64,000 nucleotides of DNA from Catellatospora sichuanensis (GCF_007483665.1 NZ_VIQO01000026.1:151252-215251); one strand, 5' to 3'. Shown: positions 32,018 to 41,220, counted from the first letter of the stretch. Made by a program: numbers and translations. The notes: generated from the sequence alone by a model not told the origin.

Positions 32018-32216
32018 CGGCGCACCTCCTGGGGTCCCGGGGAATGGGACGGGACGGGATGAATTCCTGTCCGCCAGAAGGAGTAACGGGTGATCTTTCC
32101 GCCGGGTTAGCGGTGATCAGGCAGTACACAAGGCCGATGTGACAAGTTCCTTCCCGGTAACATTCGTCCGAACGTATGTGGCGAGACGCCTTCATGTTGA
32201 CGAAACATAGCTTCTT

Positions 32217-33959
32217 GTGCCGGGCCGCCATCGCAACGTACGCCGTATCCACCCCGTCACCAGCGCCATCGCCGCAGTCTTCGCGGTCGCGCTGGTCGTC
32301 TCGGGTGCCTTCCTCGTCTATCGCCAGCTCGCCGAGCCGGGCTGCTCCGGGGAGGCGCCGCTGACCGTGGCCGCGCCCGCGGAGATAGCGCCGGCGCTGC
32401 AGGAGACGGCCGCCGCGCTGTCCGCGCAGAAGGCCGAGATCGACGGGGCCTGCATCGCCGTCCAGGTGACCGCGGCCGACCCTGCCGACGTCGCGGCCGC
32501 GGTGGCCGCGTTGCGCGGGCTCTCGCTGACCGGCGTGGGTCAGCCCAGCGGCAGCACGAAGGTGCCCGACGTCTGGATCCCGGACTCCGCGACCTGGCTG
32601 GCCCGGGTGAGCGCCGCCGCGCCCAACACCGCGGTCCAGGAGTCGCCCTCGATTGCGCGCAGCCCGGTCGTGGTGGCCATGCCGGAGCCGGCCGCGACCA
32701 GCCTCGGCTGGCCGACGGCGAAGCTGACCTGGCCGGCCCTGCTCCAGCAGATGACCGCCGGCACCAAGCTGCACGTCGGCATCGTCGAGCCGACCCGCGA
32801 CTCCGCCGGCCTGTCCGGCCTGCTGGCCATGGCGTCGGCGGCGAGCACGTCGTCCAACGCCCAGGCCGCCACGACGGGCGCTCTGCGCACCCTGGCGGCG
32901 GGTCGCTCCGCGCTGCGGCAGGACGTGCTGGCGCGTTTCCCACGCGCCAACGACCCCGCCGCGATCGCCTCCGGGCTGAGCGCGGCCCCGCTGTCCGAGC
33001 AGGCCGTCATCGCATACAACGCGGCGAAGCCGCCGGTGCCGCTCGCCGGGCTCTACCTGGAGCCCGCGCCGATCGCCCTGGACTACCCGTACGCGGTCAT
33101 GCCCGGCATCGAGCCGGAGCGCCAGGCCACGGCGGCCCGCCTGCTGGAGGCGCTGCAGACGCCCTCGTTCCGGGACCGGCTCGCCAAGATCGGCCTGCGC
33201 GGGCCGGACGGCGGCTTCGGCACCGGCGCGACGACCCCGCGCGGCGCTCCCGAGGTGATGGGCGCCCCGGCGCCCGCCGCCTCGCCGACCGCGGCGACCA
33301 CCACGGCCGCCGTCGAGCGGCTGCTGTCCACCTGGGTGGCCGTGACGCTGCCGGCGCGCATGCTCGCCGTGATCGACGTTTCGGGCTCGATGCTGCAGCA
33401 GGTCGCCACCGCTGGCGGTGCGACCCGTGCCCAGGTCACCCTGGAGGCGGCGCGGCGCGGCCTGGGCCTGTTCGACGACTCGTGGGCGGTCGGCCTGTGG
33501 ACCTTCTCCACCGAGCTGGACGGCAAGAAGGACTACAAGCAGCTGATGCCGATCGGGCCGCTGTCGTCTAACCGTACGAAGATGCTGTCGACCCTGGCCG
33601 CCATCCAGCCCAAGCCGACCGGTGACACCGGCCTCTACGACACGATCCTGGCCGCGTACCAGACCGTGCAGAAGGACTGGGATCCCGGCCGGGTCAACTC
33701 CGTGGTGCTGATGACCGACGGCGACAACGACGACAACAACGGCATCTCGCACGATGCGCTGCTGGCCAAGCTCAAGGAGATCGCCGACCCGGCTCGCCCG
33801 ATCCAGGTCGTCATCCTCACCATCGGCGACGTCAGCACCGACCCGCTCAACAAGATCACCAAGGTGACCGGCGGCGGCGTCTTCTCCGCCAAGGATCCCG
33901 CCAAGATCGGCGAGATCTTCCTGAAGGCCATCTCCCTCCGCTCCGGCCAGCCCAGCTGA
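32217..33959 (+). CDS. Membrane-anchored solute-binding/VWA fusion protein
   Basis: 580 residues. A basic N-terminus and a signal/anchor (SAIAAVFAVALVVSGAFLVY) are followed by a ~300-residue periplasmic-binding-like domain: LTVAAPAEIAPALQETAAAL, VPDVWIPDSATWL, SPVVVAMPEPAA. The C-terminal VWA domain has MIDAS motif MLAVIDVSGSMLQQ, a Thr region and VVLMTDGDNDDNNG. The two folds together suggest an extracellular ligand- and metal-dependent binding protein. Start GTG 32217 lacks a clear ribosome site, and the preceding ~200 bp is relatively AT-rich promoter-like DNA. Confidence 0.83.
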   Translation: MPGRHRNVRRIHPVTSAIAAVFAVALVVSGAFLVYRQLAEPGCSGEAPLTVAAPAEIAPALQETAAALSAQKAEIDGACIAVQVTAADPADVAAAVAALRGLSLTGVGQPSGSTKVPDVWIPDSATWLARVSAAAPNTAVQESPSIARSPVVVAMPEPAATSLGWPTAKLTWPALLQQMTAGTKLHVGIVEPTRDSAGLSGLLAMASAASTSSNAQAATTGALRTLAAGRSALRQDVLARFPRANDPAAIASGLSAAPLSEQAVIAYNAAKPPVPLAGLYLEPAPIALDYPYAVMPGIEPERQATAARLLEALQTPSFRDRLAKIGLRGPDGGFGTGATTPRGAPEVMGAPAPAASPTAATTTAAVERLLSTWVAVTLPARMLAVIDVSGSMLQQVATAGGATRAQVTLEAARRGLGLFDDSWAVGLWTFSTELDGKKDYKQLMPIGPLSSNRTKMLSTLAAIQPKPTGDTGLYDTILAAYQTVQKDWDPGRVNSVVLMTDGDNDDNNGISHDALLAKLKEIADPARPIQVVILTIGDVSTDPLNKITKVTGGGVFSAKDPAKIGEIFLKAISLRSGQPS

Positions 33960-34012
33960 CCCACCAGGGGGGCGGCCCCTCCCGGCCGCCTTCACACCCA
34001 CGCCCACACCCG

Positions 34013-34077
34013 GCGCAACTCTTGAAGGCCTGCGGCCTCGGATCACCCCGAAGGCCGCAGGTCTTCAAGAGTTGCGG
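34013..34077. repeat. Palindromic repeat family D, copy 1
   Basis: Left arm GCGCAACTCTTGAAGGCCTG with CGGCCTCGG, right arm CCGAAGGCCGCAGG with TCTTCAAGAGTTGCGG, around a short ATCAC loop. It lies between two rightward genes. A diverged copy occurs at 41255-41328. Confidence 0.85.
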
Positions 34078-34124
34078 CCCGAGAGGCGAGGCGGGCGGTC
34101 GGTGGGGCGTGGGAGTATCCGGGG

Positions 34125-34613
34125 ATGCTGAGTCAGGAGCTGCGGCGGTTGCCGGGGGTGGCGCGGGGGATCGCCGAGGCAGCGGTGGATGCGGTGGACG
34201 CCGCTCGGGTGCGCGACGCCGAAGGGCTGCGTGAGGCGGCCGACCGGCTGGCGGCGGCCGACTCGGAGCACGTCGGGCTGGTGCTCGGCAGCGTCGTCCG
34301 CTCGCTGCTGGAGGACCTGCACCCGGACGGGCTGGCCGGCGAGGACATCCAGGACGTGCTGGAGCAGTGCGCACGCGAGACGCTGTCGTGGACCGGCGAG
34401 CTGGACGTCGACACCCTGGTCGTGGTGCTGACCGGGGCGCTGGGCGTGCACCAGCAGGAGGACGGGGCGGCCCGGCCCGACCCGCGGCTGCTCGCCTGGC
34501 ACGCGCCGGTGCTGCTGGCATACCTGCTGACGATCTCGAACCGGCGGCTGGACCCGTATCTGGCGGCCGCCTTCGCGGAGATCATGCGGGCCGAGACGGT
34601 GGAGATGCCGTAG
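34125..34613 (+). CDS. Conserved helical protein of unknown function
   Basis: 162 residues, entirely helical and acidic: LSQELRRLPGVARGIAEAAV at the N-terminus, GLVLGSVVRSLLEDLHPDGL and IQDVLEQCARETLSW in the middle, LAYLLTISNRRLDPYLAAAF near the end. No signal peptide, membrane segment or known motif. Codon use and a clean ATG support a real gene. It is 54 bp upstream of the transporter and may be transcribed with it. Confidence 0.68.
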   Translation: MLSQELRRLPGVARGIAEAAVDAVDAARVRDAEGLREAADRLAAADSEHVGLVLGSVVRSLLEDLHPDGLAGEDIQDVLEQCARETLSWTGELDVDTLVVVLTGALGVHQQEDGAARPDPRLLAWHAPVLLAYLLTISNRRLDPYLAAAFAEIMRAETVEMP

Positions 34614-34667
34614 CCCCGAGCGCCCTTTGTCCTAATATGAGGTGAACTCACGGGGCGGGGGTACGGG

Positions 34668-36353
34668 GTGCTCGACTGGCTGGGCGACCTGCTGCGCAGC
34701 ATCCCCGGGCTGGCCCTGTTCGGCTGCCTGGCGGCCGGATTCACGCTGGGCCGGGTGCACTTCTGGAAGATCACGCTCGGCGGGGTGGCCGGCACGCTGC
34801 TGGTCGCGCTCGCCGTCGGCATGCTGGACGTCACCCTGAGCCCGGAGCTGCGCAACGTCGCGTTCGCGCTGTTCATCTTCACGCTGGGTTATCTGGCCGG
34901 ACCCTCGTTCTTCGCGAGCCTGAACCGCAAGGCGCTGCGGTATGCCGTCTTCACCGTGATCCAGGTGGTGACGCTGGTCGCGCTGGTCTGCGTGGCGACC
35001 GTGGCGCTGCGGCTGGACCAGGGCACCGCGGCCGGGCTGCTGGCCGGCGGGACGACGTCGTCGTCGGTGCTCGGCACCGCCGGGGAGGCGATCGGCGCGC
35101 TGCCCGTCGGCCCCGCGCGGGTCCGCGAGCTGCAGTCCAACCTGGCCACCGCGTACTCGATCGCGTACATCTTCAGCCTGGTCACCCTCATCCTGTTCAC
35201 CAGCCAGTTCGTGCCCATGCTGATGCGGGTCGACCTGCGCGAGCAGGCCCGCGCGCTGTGGCGCGAGCTGGGCGGCGAGCCCGAGCGGTCGGACAGCACG
35301 ACCCAGGCGGTGCCCGGCATCGTGGGGCGGGTGTACGAGGTCACGGCAGCCCACGGGCGCACTCTGACGCAGCTGGCGGAGGCGCTGGGTCCGGACGCGG
35401 CGGTGGAGCGGCTGCGTCGCGGTGGCGAGATCACGCCGGTCGAACCGGGCATGGTGCTGCGGACCGGGGACCGGCTCGTGGTGGTCGGCAGGCGGGAGGC
35501 GCTGCTGCAGGCGGAGCAGCTGATCGGGCCGGAAACGCTCGGCACCGGAGGCGACCCGCTGAGCCTGGACGTGGCGGAGGTCGTCATCACCGATCCGCGC
35601 TTTCGCGGCTGGACGCTGGAACGGCTGCACCAGCAGGTCCCGCCGCGCGGGGTGTTCGTCACCGGCCTGTCCCGGATGGAGCACGAACTGCCGATCAAGC
35701 CGTTCACCGACATCACCACCGGTGACACGGTGCGGCTCACCGGTGCGGCGCACGACCTCGACGCGTACACGCCGCTGCTGGGCGTCCGGATCGACCCGGC
35801 GGTAAAGGCCGACCTGAGCTTCATCGCGCTCGGTGTCGTGGTGGGCATGCTGGTCGGACAGCTGTCCGTACCGGCGGGCGGGGTGCCGCTGTCCCTCGGC
35901 ATCGGCGGGGGCTGCCTGTTCAGCGGCCTGTTCTTCGGCTGGCTGCGGGCCCGGCACCCCACCTACGGGCAGTACCATCCCGCCGCCGCCCAGGTGATCC
36001 AGCAGTTCGGGCTGGCCACGTTCGTCTGCGCGGTGGGGCTCAGCGCCGGCCCGGCCGCGATCACCCTGCTCGAGCGGTACGGCGTGCTGCTGCCGGTGAT
36101 CGCTGTGCTGGTCACGGTGATCCCGGCGCTGCTGAGCCTGTGGGTGGGCGCCCGGCTGATGAAGCTGCCCGCCCCGCTGGTCGCCGGATGCATCGCGGGC
36201 CAGCAGTGCAGCACGCCCGCGGTCGACGCGGTGCGCAAGGAGGCGGGCAACACCACGCCGCTGCTGTCGTACACCATCGTCTATGCCTTCTCCGCGGTGC
36301 TCCTGCCGCTGCTGGGGCCGCTGATCGTGGCCCTGGCGGGGGCGCTGCGATGA
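34668..36353 (+). CDS. AspT/YidE/YbjL-type transporter with RCK domains
   Basis: 561 residues. Two halves of about five membrane segments each surround a central cytoplasmic pair of TrkA-C/RCK-like domains (about residues 200-370: ALGPDAAVERLRRGGEITPV, GMVLRTGDRLVVVGRREALL). The duplicated transporter motif appears as LLAGGTTSSSVLGTAGEA and VAGCIAGQQCSTPAVDAVRK. The family includes aspartate:alanine exchangers and uncharacterised E. coli YidE/YbjL. The substrate is unknown; RCK domains suggest ligand gating. GTG 34668 follows GGGGGTACGGG. Confidence 0.87.
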   Translation: MLDWLGDLLRSIPGLALFGCLAAGFTLGRVHFWKITLGGVAGTLLVALAVGMLDVTLSPELRNVAFALFIFTLGYLAGPSFFASLNRKALRYAVFTVIQVVTLVALVCVATVALRLDQGTAAGLLAGGTTSSSVLGTAGEAIGALPVGPARVRELQSNLATAYSIAYIFSLVTLILFTSQFVPMLMRVDLREQARALWRELGGEPERSDSTTQAVPGIVGRVYEVTAAHGRTLTQLAEALGPDAAVERLRRGGEITPVEPGMVLRTGDRLVVVGRREALLQAEQLIGPETLGTGGDPLSLDVAEVVITDPRFRGWTLERLHQQVPPRGVFVTGLSRMEHELPIKPFTDITTGDTVRLTGAAHDLDAYTPLLGVRIDPAVKADLSFIALGVVVGMLVGQLSVPAGGVPLSLGIGGGCLFSGLFFGWLRARHPTYGQYHPAAAQVIQQFGLATFVCAVGLSAGPAAITLLERYGVLLPVIAVLVTVIPALLSLWVGARLMKLPAPLVAGCIAGQQCSTPAVDAVRKEAGNTTPLLSYTIVYAFSAVLLPLLGPLIVALAGALR

Positions 36354-36456
36354 GGCGTGATCTTTGGCAGCCTGCCCGGTTAGCGCGTTATGGTCGCTTT
36401 GTGAAGTGCCAGGTCAGGCGGCCCGCACGGGTCCGCACCGGGTACCGGGAGTGATC

Positions 36457-37683
36457 ATGACTGTCGACGATCCCGCGGGCCGGACCGAGCGGACCGCCAC
36501 CACCACGACCGAGCCGCTGCGCGTCGGCGTGGGCTACAGCGACGCCGCCGACGCGGCCGAGGCCGGGCGTGCAGCTTCCGCCGACGCCCTGGCCGGCCTG
36601 CACGGTGCGGCCCCGGCACTGATCGTCATGTACGCCTCCGTCTCCTACGACCTGGTGGCCCTGCTGCATGCGGTGCGCCGGGCCACCGGCAAGGCACCCC
36701 TGGTCGGCGCGACGACCAGCGGGCAGTTCCACGACGGCAGGCTGATCAACCCCGGCCTCGGGGTGTCCGTGCTCGCGCTGTCCGCCGGGCCGTACCGCTT
36801 CGGCACCGCCTCGGTCACCGGCGTCACCGAGGACGGCGACGACGCAGGCCAGCGCCTGGCCCGAGCCGCCCGCGCCGCCGCCGGGCCGGGAACGGCCCCG
36901 CACGCCGCCGTACTGCTGCTCACCACCGGACTGGCCGGACACCAGCAGGAGCTGCTCAACGGCGTACACAAGGTGGTCGGTGCGCCGGTGCCCGTGGTCG
37001 GCGGCAGCGCCGGCGACGACCGCCTGCTCATCCGCACCTGCGTGTTCGAGAACGACAACGTGCTCACCGACGGCGGCGCCACCGGCGTCTGGATCGCCTC
37101 GCCGACGCCGCTGTCGGTCGTCGCCGAGCACGGCTGGCACGACGTGGGCCTGCCGCTGCTGGTCACCAAGTCCGACGGCCTGGTGATCCACGAGATCGCC
37201 GGACGCAACGCCGTCGAGGTGTTCCGCGAGCACTTCCACGACGACGTCAACTTCGAACGCCCCGGCCTGATCAAACCCGCGCCCGGCTACCTGTCGGCGT
37301 ACGCCTTCGGGCTCATCCAGCCCGACGGCAGCAAGCTCGTGCGCGGCGCGTACATCGACGAGGACGGCCTGCTCAAGACGTTCAGCCCGCTGCCGCTGTA
37401 CGCCCCGGTGCAGATCGTGTCCTGCCGCGCCGAGGACCTGCTGCGCGTCACCGGCGACGTGGTCCGCCGGAGCCTGGCCGGCCACGACGCGTCGGTGCTG
37501 CTGGCGTTCAGCTGCGTCGCCCGCCTCGACGTGCTGGCCGAGCAGGGCGCCGAGGAGGCGGCGCTGATCCAGGACGCCGCCGGCGACGTCGCCACGTTCG
37601 GCTTCTACACCTACGGCGAGTTCGCCCGGACCACCCGCGTCGCCGGATACCACAACGCGACCCTGACCGCGATCGCGCTGTGA
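36457..37683 (+). CDS. FIST-domain sensory protein
   Basis: 408 residues, soluble. An N-terminal FIST domain (LRVGVGYSDAADAAEAGRAA, ALIVMYASVSYDLVALLHAV, LVGATTSGQFHDG) is followed by a FIST_C domain (YLSAYAFGLIQPDGSKLVRG, ASVLLAFSCVARLDVLAEQ, GFYTYGEFA). FIST modules are proposed sensors of small ligands such as amino acids and usually sit beside signalling enzymes. Here the stop overlaps the GTG of the GGDEF-EAL gene, so the two are translated together. ATG 36457 with GGGA upstream is chosen over 36364. Confidence 0.9.
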   Translation: MTVDDPAGRTERTATTTTEPLRVGVGYSDAADAAEAGRAASADALAGLHGAAPALIVMYASVSYDLVALLHAVRRATGKAPLVGATTSGQFHDGRLINPGLGVSVLALSAGPYRFGTASVTGVTEDGDDAGQRLARAARAAAGPGTAPHAAVLLLTTGLAGHQQELLNGVHKVVGAPVPVVGGSAGDDRLLIRTCVFENDNVLTDGGATGVWIASPTPLSVVAEHGWHDVGLPLLVTKSDGLVIHEIAGRNAVEVFREHFHDDVNFERPGLIKPAPGYLSAYAFGLIQPDGSKLVRGAYIDEDGLLKTFSPLPLYAPVQIVSCRAEDLLRVTGDVVRRSLAGHDASVLLAFSCVARLDVLAEQGAEEAALIQDAAGDVATFGFYTYGEFARTTRVAGYHNATLTAIAL

Positions 37684-39974
37684 CCGCCGCCGTGCCTGCC
37701 GACAGCGAGACCGAGCAGCTCAGACGGCAGCTTGCCGAGGCCGTCGACGCCGCCCGCGATGCCTACCGCGACACCACGCGACTCATTCAGCTGCTCGACC
37801 TGCTCGGCCGCCCGGCCGGATCGGCGGAGCTGATCGGCGACATGCTGAACGTGCTGTCCGACGCCTTCTTCGCCGACGTCGTCTGCATGGCCCGGGTGAC
37901 CGGGGACCGGCTCGTCGTGTCCGGGTCCTGCGGACTGCCCGAGGACGACCCTGCGTACGCCGAGGGCTGGCCCGTGGGCGAGGCCGCACGCCGCACGCTG
38001 GCCACCACCGAGCCGACCGCCCTGCACGGCGACGTGCCCGGCGAGGACGCCCCGGGTTCGGTGGCGGGACTGGGCATCCGGTCGGCCGCCTGGATCCCGC
38101 TGTCGACCGAGCCGTACGCCGATACCCTGCTCATCCTGTTCCGCAGCCTGGACCAGCCCTTTGCCGTCGCCGACCTGCGCATGCTGACCTCGGTCGCGGC
38201 CCGGCTGCACATGGCGCTGGAGGAGCGCGAGCGCCACGCGACCATCGAACAGCTCGCCCACTACGGCCACCTGCTGGCCCGCCACCTGGCGGTGGAGCCG
38301 CTGCTCGACGAGGCCGCCGAGCTGCTGCGCCGGCTCACCGACGCGGACCGAGCCTGGGTGGTCACCGTCGAAGGCGGCCAGGGGCAGCTGCGCGCCCACC
38401 GCGGCCTGCCGCCCGAGCTCACCGCCGCCTGGCCGGTCGCCGCCAAGAGCCTCGACGACCTGCCCGCCTGCGACACCGGGCTGCCCGAGATGCTGAAGGT
38501 CGCCGTCTCCCGGGAGAACGGCGCGACCACGCTGCTGTGCGCCGGACGCGAACGCCCCCGGCCATTCGCCCAGGGCACCCTCGAGATCATGACGATCTTC
38601 GCGAACTACCTCGGCGTCGCGCTGACCAACGCCGAGCTGTATCGCGCGCTCGCCGACCGGGCCACCCGCGACCCGCTCACCGGCCTGGCCAACCGCAGCG
38701 CGCTGGTGTCGCACCTGGACACGCTGCTGCACACCGACGACCCGACCCGCATCGGCGTGCTCTTCTGCGACCTCGACGGGTTCAAGGCCGTCAACGACCT
38801 GCTCGGCCACGAGGCCGGCGACGAGCTGCTGATGCAGGTCGCCGACCGGCTGCGCAGCAGCGTACGCCCCGACGACCTGCTCGCCCGGTTCGGCGGCGAC
38901 GAGTTCGTCATCGTGCTCGACCGGGTCAAGCAACTGTCCGAGGTCGCCGAGATCGGGGCCCGGGTCTGCGCCGACCTGGACGACCGGCTCGTGGTCAGCG
39001 GCGAGCAGGTGCACGTCTCGGCCAGCATCGGCGGCGTGCTCGGCATCCGCGGCCAGGCCACCCCGAGCACCATGCTGCGCGACGCCGACGCGGCCATGTA
39101 CGTGGCCAAGGCCCGCGGCAGCGGCCAGGTCGAGGTGTTCGACGAGGACGCCTCGCACCGCTCCCGCGACCGGCTCGACCTGCGCTCCGAGCTGCCGCTG
39201 GCCCGTTCGCGCGGGCAGCTGCACCTGGCGTACCAGCCGATCTTCGCGCTCGACAGCCGCGCCATCGTCGCCTTCGAGGCGCTGCTGCGCTGGACCCACC
39301 CGCACCACGGCACGGTGCCGCCGGACGTGTTCATCCCGCTGGCCGAGGAGACCGGGGCGATCGTCGAGATCGGCCAGTGGGTGCTGGCGCAGGCCTGCCG
39401 ACAGCTCGCCCAGTGGCACCGCCTGCCCGAGGGGCGCGGCCTGGGCATGAGCGTGAACCTCTCCCCCGTGCAGCTGCACCAGGCTCGAGCCGCCGAGCGC
39501 ACGCTGGACGTCATCCGGGCCGCCGGGCTGCACCCCGCCGACATCTGGCTGGAGATCACTGAACACAGCTACCTGCGCCACGAGGTCACCGAATACGCCG
39601 GTGCGCTCGGCGCGGCCGGGGTGCACCTGGTGCTCGACGATTTCGGCACGGCGTACTCGAACCTGAGCTACCTCAAGCGGCTGCCGATCGAGATCCTGAA
39701 GATCGACAAGTCCTTCGTCAGCGGCGTGACCGGCGCGGGCGGCGGCCACCTGGACCTGAGCATCGTGCGGGCCATCCTGGCCATCGCCGACTCGCTCGGG
39801 CTGGTCGCCATCGCCGAGGGCATCGAGACCGAGGACCAGCGCGCCACCCTGCGCTCCCTCGGCTGCCGCCTCGGTCAGGGCTACCTGCTGTCCCGCCCGC
39901 TCCCCGCCGCCCAGGCGGGCCTGCTGCTGCGCCCCCAGGAACAGATGCCCGCCCGCGCCCACCGCGCCGACTGA
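37680..39974 (+). CDS. GAF-GGDEF-EAL protein (c-di-GMP cyclase/phosphodiesterase)
   Basis: 764 residues. A short coiled coil (residues 5-35) and one or two GAF-like domains (about 40-330) lead to a GGDEF domain with an intact active site, RFGGDEFVIVLDR (about residue 404). The EAL domain has intact FEALLRWTHP, ITEHSYLR and VLDDFGTAYSNLSYLKRLP. Both synthesis and hydrolysis of c-di-GMP are therefore possible. It is soluble. GTG 37680 overlaps the FIST stop (GTGA), indicating that FIST and this enzyme form one sensor-output unit. Confidence 0.94.
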   Translation: MTAAVPADSETEQLRRQLAEAVDAARDAYRDTTRLIQLLDLLGRPAGSAELIGDMLNVLSDAFFADVVCMARVTGDRLVVSGSCGLPEDDPAYAEGWPVGEAARRTLATTEPTALHGDVPGEDAPGSVAGLGIRSAAWIPLSTEPYADTLLILFRSLDQPFAVADLRMLTSVAARLHMALEERERHATIEQLAHYGHLLARHLAVEPLLDEAAELLRRLTDADRAWVVTVEGGQGQLRAHRGLPPELTAAWPVAAKSLDDLPACDTGLPEMLKVAVSRENGATTLLCAGRERPRPFAQGTLEIMTIFANYLGVALTNAELYRALADRATRDPLTGLANRSALVSHLDTLLHTDDPTRIGVLFCDLDGFKAVNDLLGHEAGDELLMQVADRLRSSVRPDDLLARFGGDEFVIVLDRVKQLSEVAEIGARVCADLDDRLVVSGEQVHVSASIGGVLGIRGQATPSTMLRDADAAMYVAKARGSGQVEVFDEDASHRSRDRLDLRSELPLARSRGQLHLAYQPIFALDSRAIVAFEALLRWTHPHHGTVPPDVFIPLAEETGAIVEIGQWVLAQACRQLAQWHRLPEGRGLGMSVNLSPVQLHQARAAERTLDVIRAAGLHPADIWLEITEHSYLRHEVTEYAGALGAAGVHLVLDDFGTAYSNLSYLKRLPIEILKIDKSFVSGVTGAGGGHLDLSIVRAILAIADSLGLVAIAEGIETEDQRATLRSLGCRLGQGYLLSRPLPAAQAGLLLRPQEQMPARAHRAD

Positions 39975-39988
39975 CTCGTTTTCTGATC

Positions 39989-40047
39989 GACGGTGGCCTA
40001 TCTCATCGAATTTTCGTCGATCGGATTCGATGAGATAGGCCACCGTC
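39989..40047. repeat. Perfect 23-bp palindrome (terminator-like)
   Basis: Left arm GACGGTGGCCTATCTCATCG-AAT and right arm ATT-CGATGAGATAGGCCACCGTC pair without mismatch around a 13-nt loop, TTTCGTCGATCGG. It lies 14 bp after the GGDEF-EAL stop and before a converging gene. It is either a very strong bidirectional terminator or another palindromic element. Confidence 0.92.
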
Positions 40048-40054
40048 TACGCGA

Positions 40055-40112
40055 GGGTGGCGGTGCGTCGGGTGGCGGTACGTCGGGCGGCGGTGCGTCG
40101 GGCGGCACGGTT
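40055..40112. repeat. Short tandem repeat, ~15-bp unit
   Basis: Units of the form GTGGCGGTGCGTCGG repeat about three and a half times with one or two changes. This lies in the intergenic region after the DUF2203 gene. No coding role is likely. Confidence 0.7.
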
Positions 40113-40154
40113 GCGGCGGCCCGTCGGCGGTGACGGGGGTTCGGGGCTAGGTGA

Positions 40155-40505
40155 TCAGCAGGGGCGGCGGCCGGCGAAGCCGGTGTCGCTGCGGTGGTAC
40201 CAGTCGATGCCCTCGTCGCCTTCCAGCCAGCACCAGCGCACCGCGCGGCCGTCGTGCTCACCGGGGAAGTCGAGCAGCAGCGGGGCGAAGCCCTTGACCT
40301 CGATGTCCTGGTCGGCGATCTCCTCCAGCGCGGCGTAGAGCCGCGCTTCGAGGGCCTTGGCCTCGGCCAGCCCACCCAGCTCGCTGTGCCCGCCGGTGTC
40401 CAGATCGGCGCGCAGCTCGGCGAGGTCGGCCCGTACGCCGATCAGCTCTTCGAGCTGCGGCATCAGTGCGGCGAGCCGGGTGCGCGCTTCGTCCAGGGTG
40501 AACAT
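40155..40505 (-). CDS. DUF2203-family protein
   Basis: 116 residues. MFTLDEARTRLAALMPQLEE and an antiparallel helical pair are followed by the family hallmark IKGF-like segment DIEVKGFAPLLLDFPGEHDG and the C-terminal VRWCWLEGDEGIDWYHRSD. Cytoplasmic; function unknown, conserved in Gram-positive bacteria and chloroplast-containing lineages (from memory). ATG 40505 is chosen over 40619 because homologues begin near MFTLDEA and the upstream extension runs into a palindrome. Confidence 0.87.
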   Translation of the reverse strand: MFTLDEARTRLAALMPQLEELIGVRADLAELRADLDTGGHSELGGLAEAKALEARLYAALEEIADQDIEVKGFAPLLLDFPGEHDGRAVRWCWLEGDEGIDWYHRSDTGFAGRRPC

Positions 40506-40572
40506 CACCCCAGTATGTCGACCCCGCACCAGCTCACGGCACCGGGGCGACACCGCCCGGCGGGTCAAGGTC

Positions 40573-40643
40573 ATCCGACTTGCCAGGCAGGTGGGCGAAA
40601 GCGGGACCAACATACGCACAGGTGCCTGGCAAGTCGAAGGATC
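40573..40643. repeat. Palindromic element family C, copy 3 (conserved 25-nt loop)
   Basis: Arms ATCCGACTTGCCAGGCAGGTG and CAGGTGCCTGGCAAGTCGAA surround the loop at 40592-40616 (GGCGAAAGCGGGACCAAC-ATACGCA). It lies between the divergently transcribed DUF2203 and DUF6232-like genes, so it is not a terminator there. Confidence 0.85.
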
Positions 40644-40722
40644 GAGGGCGGGCCGGATTCACTCACGGACGACTTGGTCACTCTGCGCGATCCTAATACA
40701 ACGCTGAAGCGTCGGAGGGGTC

Positions 40723-41220
40723 GTGATCACCTACTATCGTGATGAGACGGTGGCGGTGACCTCGACGTACGTCCAGGTCGAGGACCGCCGGTTCCGCCTC
40801 TCCGAACTGCGCTACGTCTGGCACCGCCAGGAGCGCCCGGACTGGCAGGTACGCCGCCGCACGGCCGGCCGCGGGATCCTCAACCTTCTGATGATCCTGT
40901 CAGCCTTCGCCGGTTTCGTCGCACTGGTCGGGTTGATCGCATCTGCCTACGGCGAGTCCCGCGTCGCCGCCGCGCTCGGCAGACTGCCGTTCCCGCGCGA
41001 CACCCTCCTGCTGGTCGCGGTGCTGCTCCTGGTGCTCGGGCTGGTGCCGCTGCTGTGGGAGTGGGCGCTGCACCGCATCGACGACAGTTACGACCGCGGC
41101 AACGCCATCTACGAAGTCTGGGCCGATACCCAGGGCACCCAGGTCCTCCTGCTGCGCATCGACGACGCCGCCCGCTTCGGCAAGATCTACCGAGCCCTCC
41201 AACGCGCCCTCGGCCAATAA
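40723..41220 (+). CDS. DUF6232-like membrane protein
   Basis: 165 residues. An N-terminal beta-rich segment (ITYYRDETVAVTSTYVQVED, FRLSELRYVWHRQ) precedes two membrane helices (about residues 47-67 and 85-106). A cytoplasmic C-terminus follows, DRGNAIYEVWADTQGTQVLL ... FGKIYRALQRAL. The layout matches the DUF6232 family of actinobacteria (label from memory). It may be PH-like and membrane-associated. GTG 40723 follows GGAGGGG. Confidence 0.75.
   Translation: MITYYRDETVAVTSTYVQVEDRRFRLSELRYVWHRQERPDWQVRRRTAGRGILNLLMILSAFAGFVALVGLIASAYGESRVAAALGRLPFPRDTLLLVAVLLLVLGLVPLLWEWALHRIDDSYDRGNAIYEVWADTQGTQVLLLRIDDAARFGKIYRALQRALGQ

Noticed and set aside
31887..34046. 719-codon minus-strand ORF
   Set aside because: Antisense to the solute-binding/VWA gene and crosses the promoter gap; composition is shadow-like.
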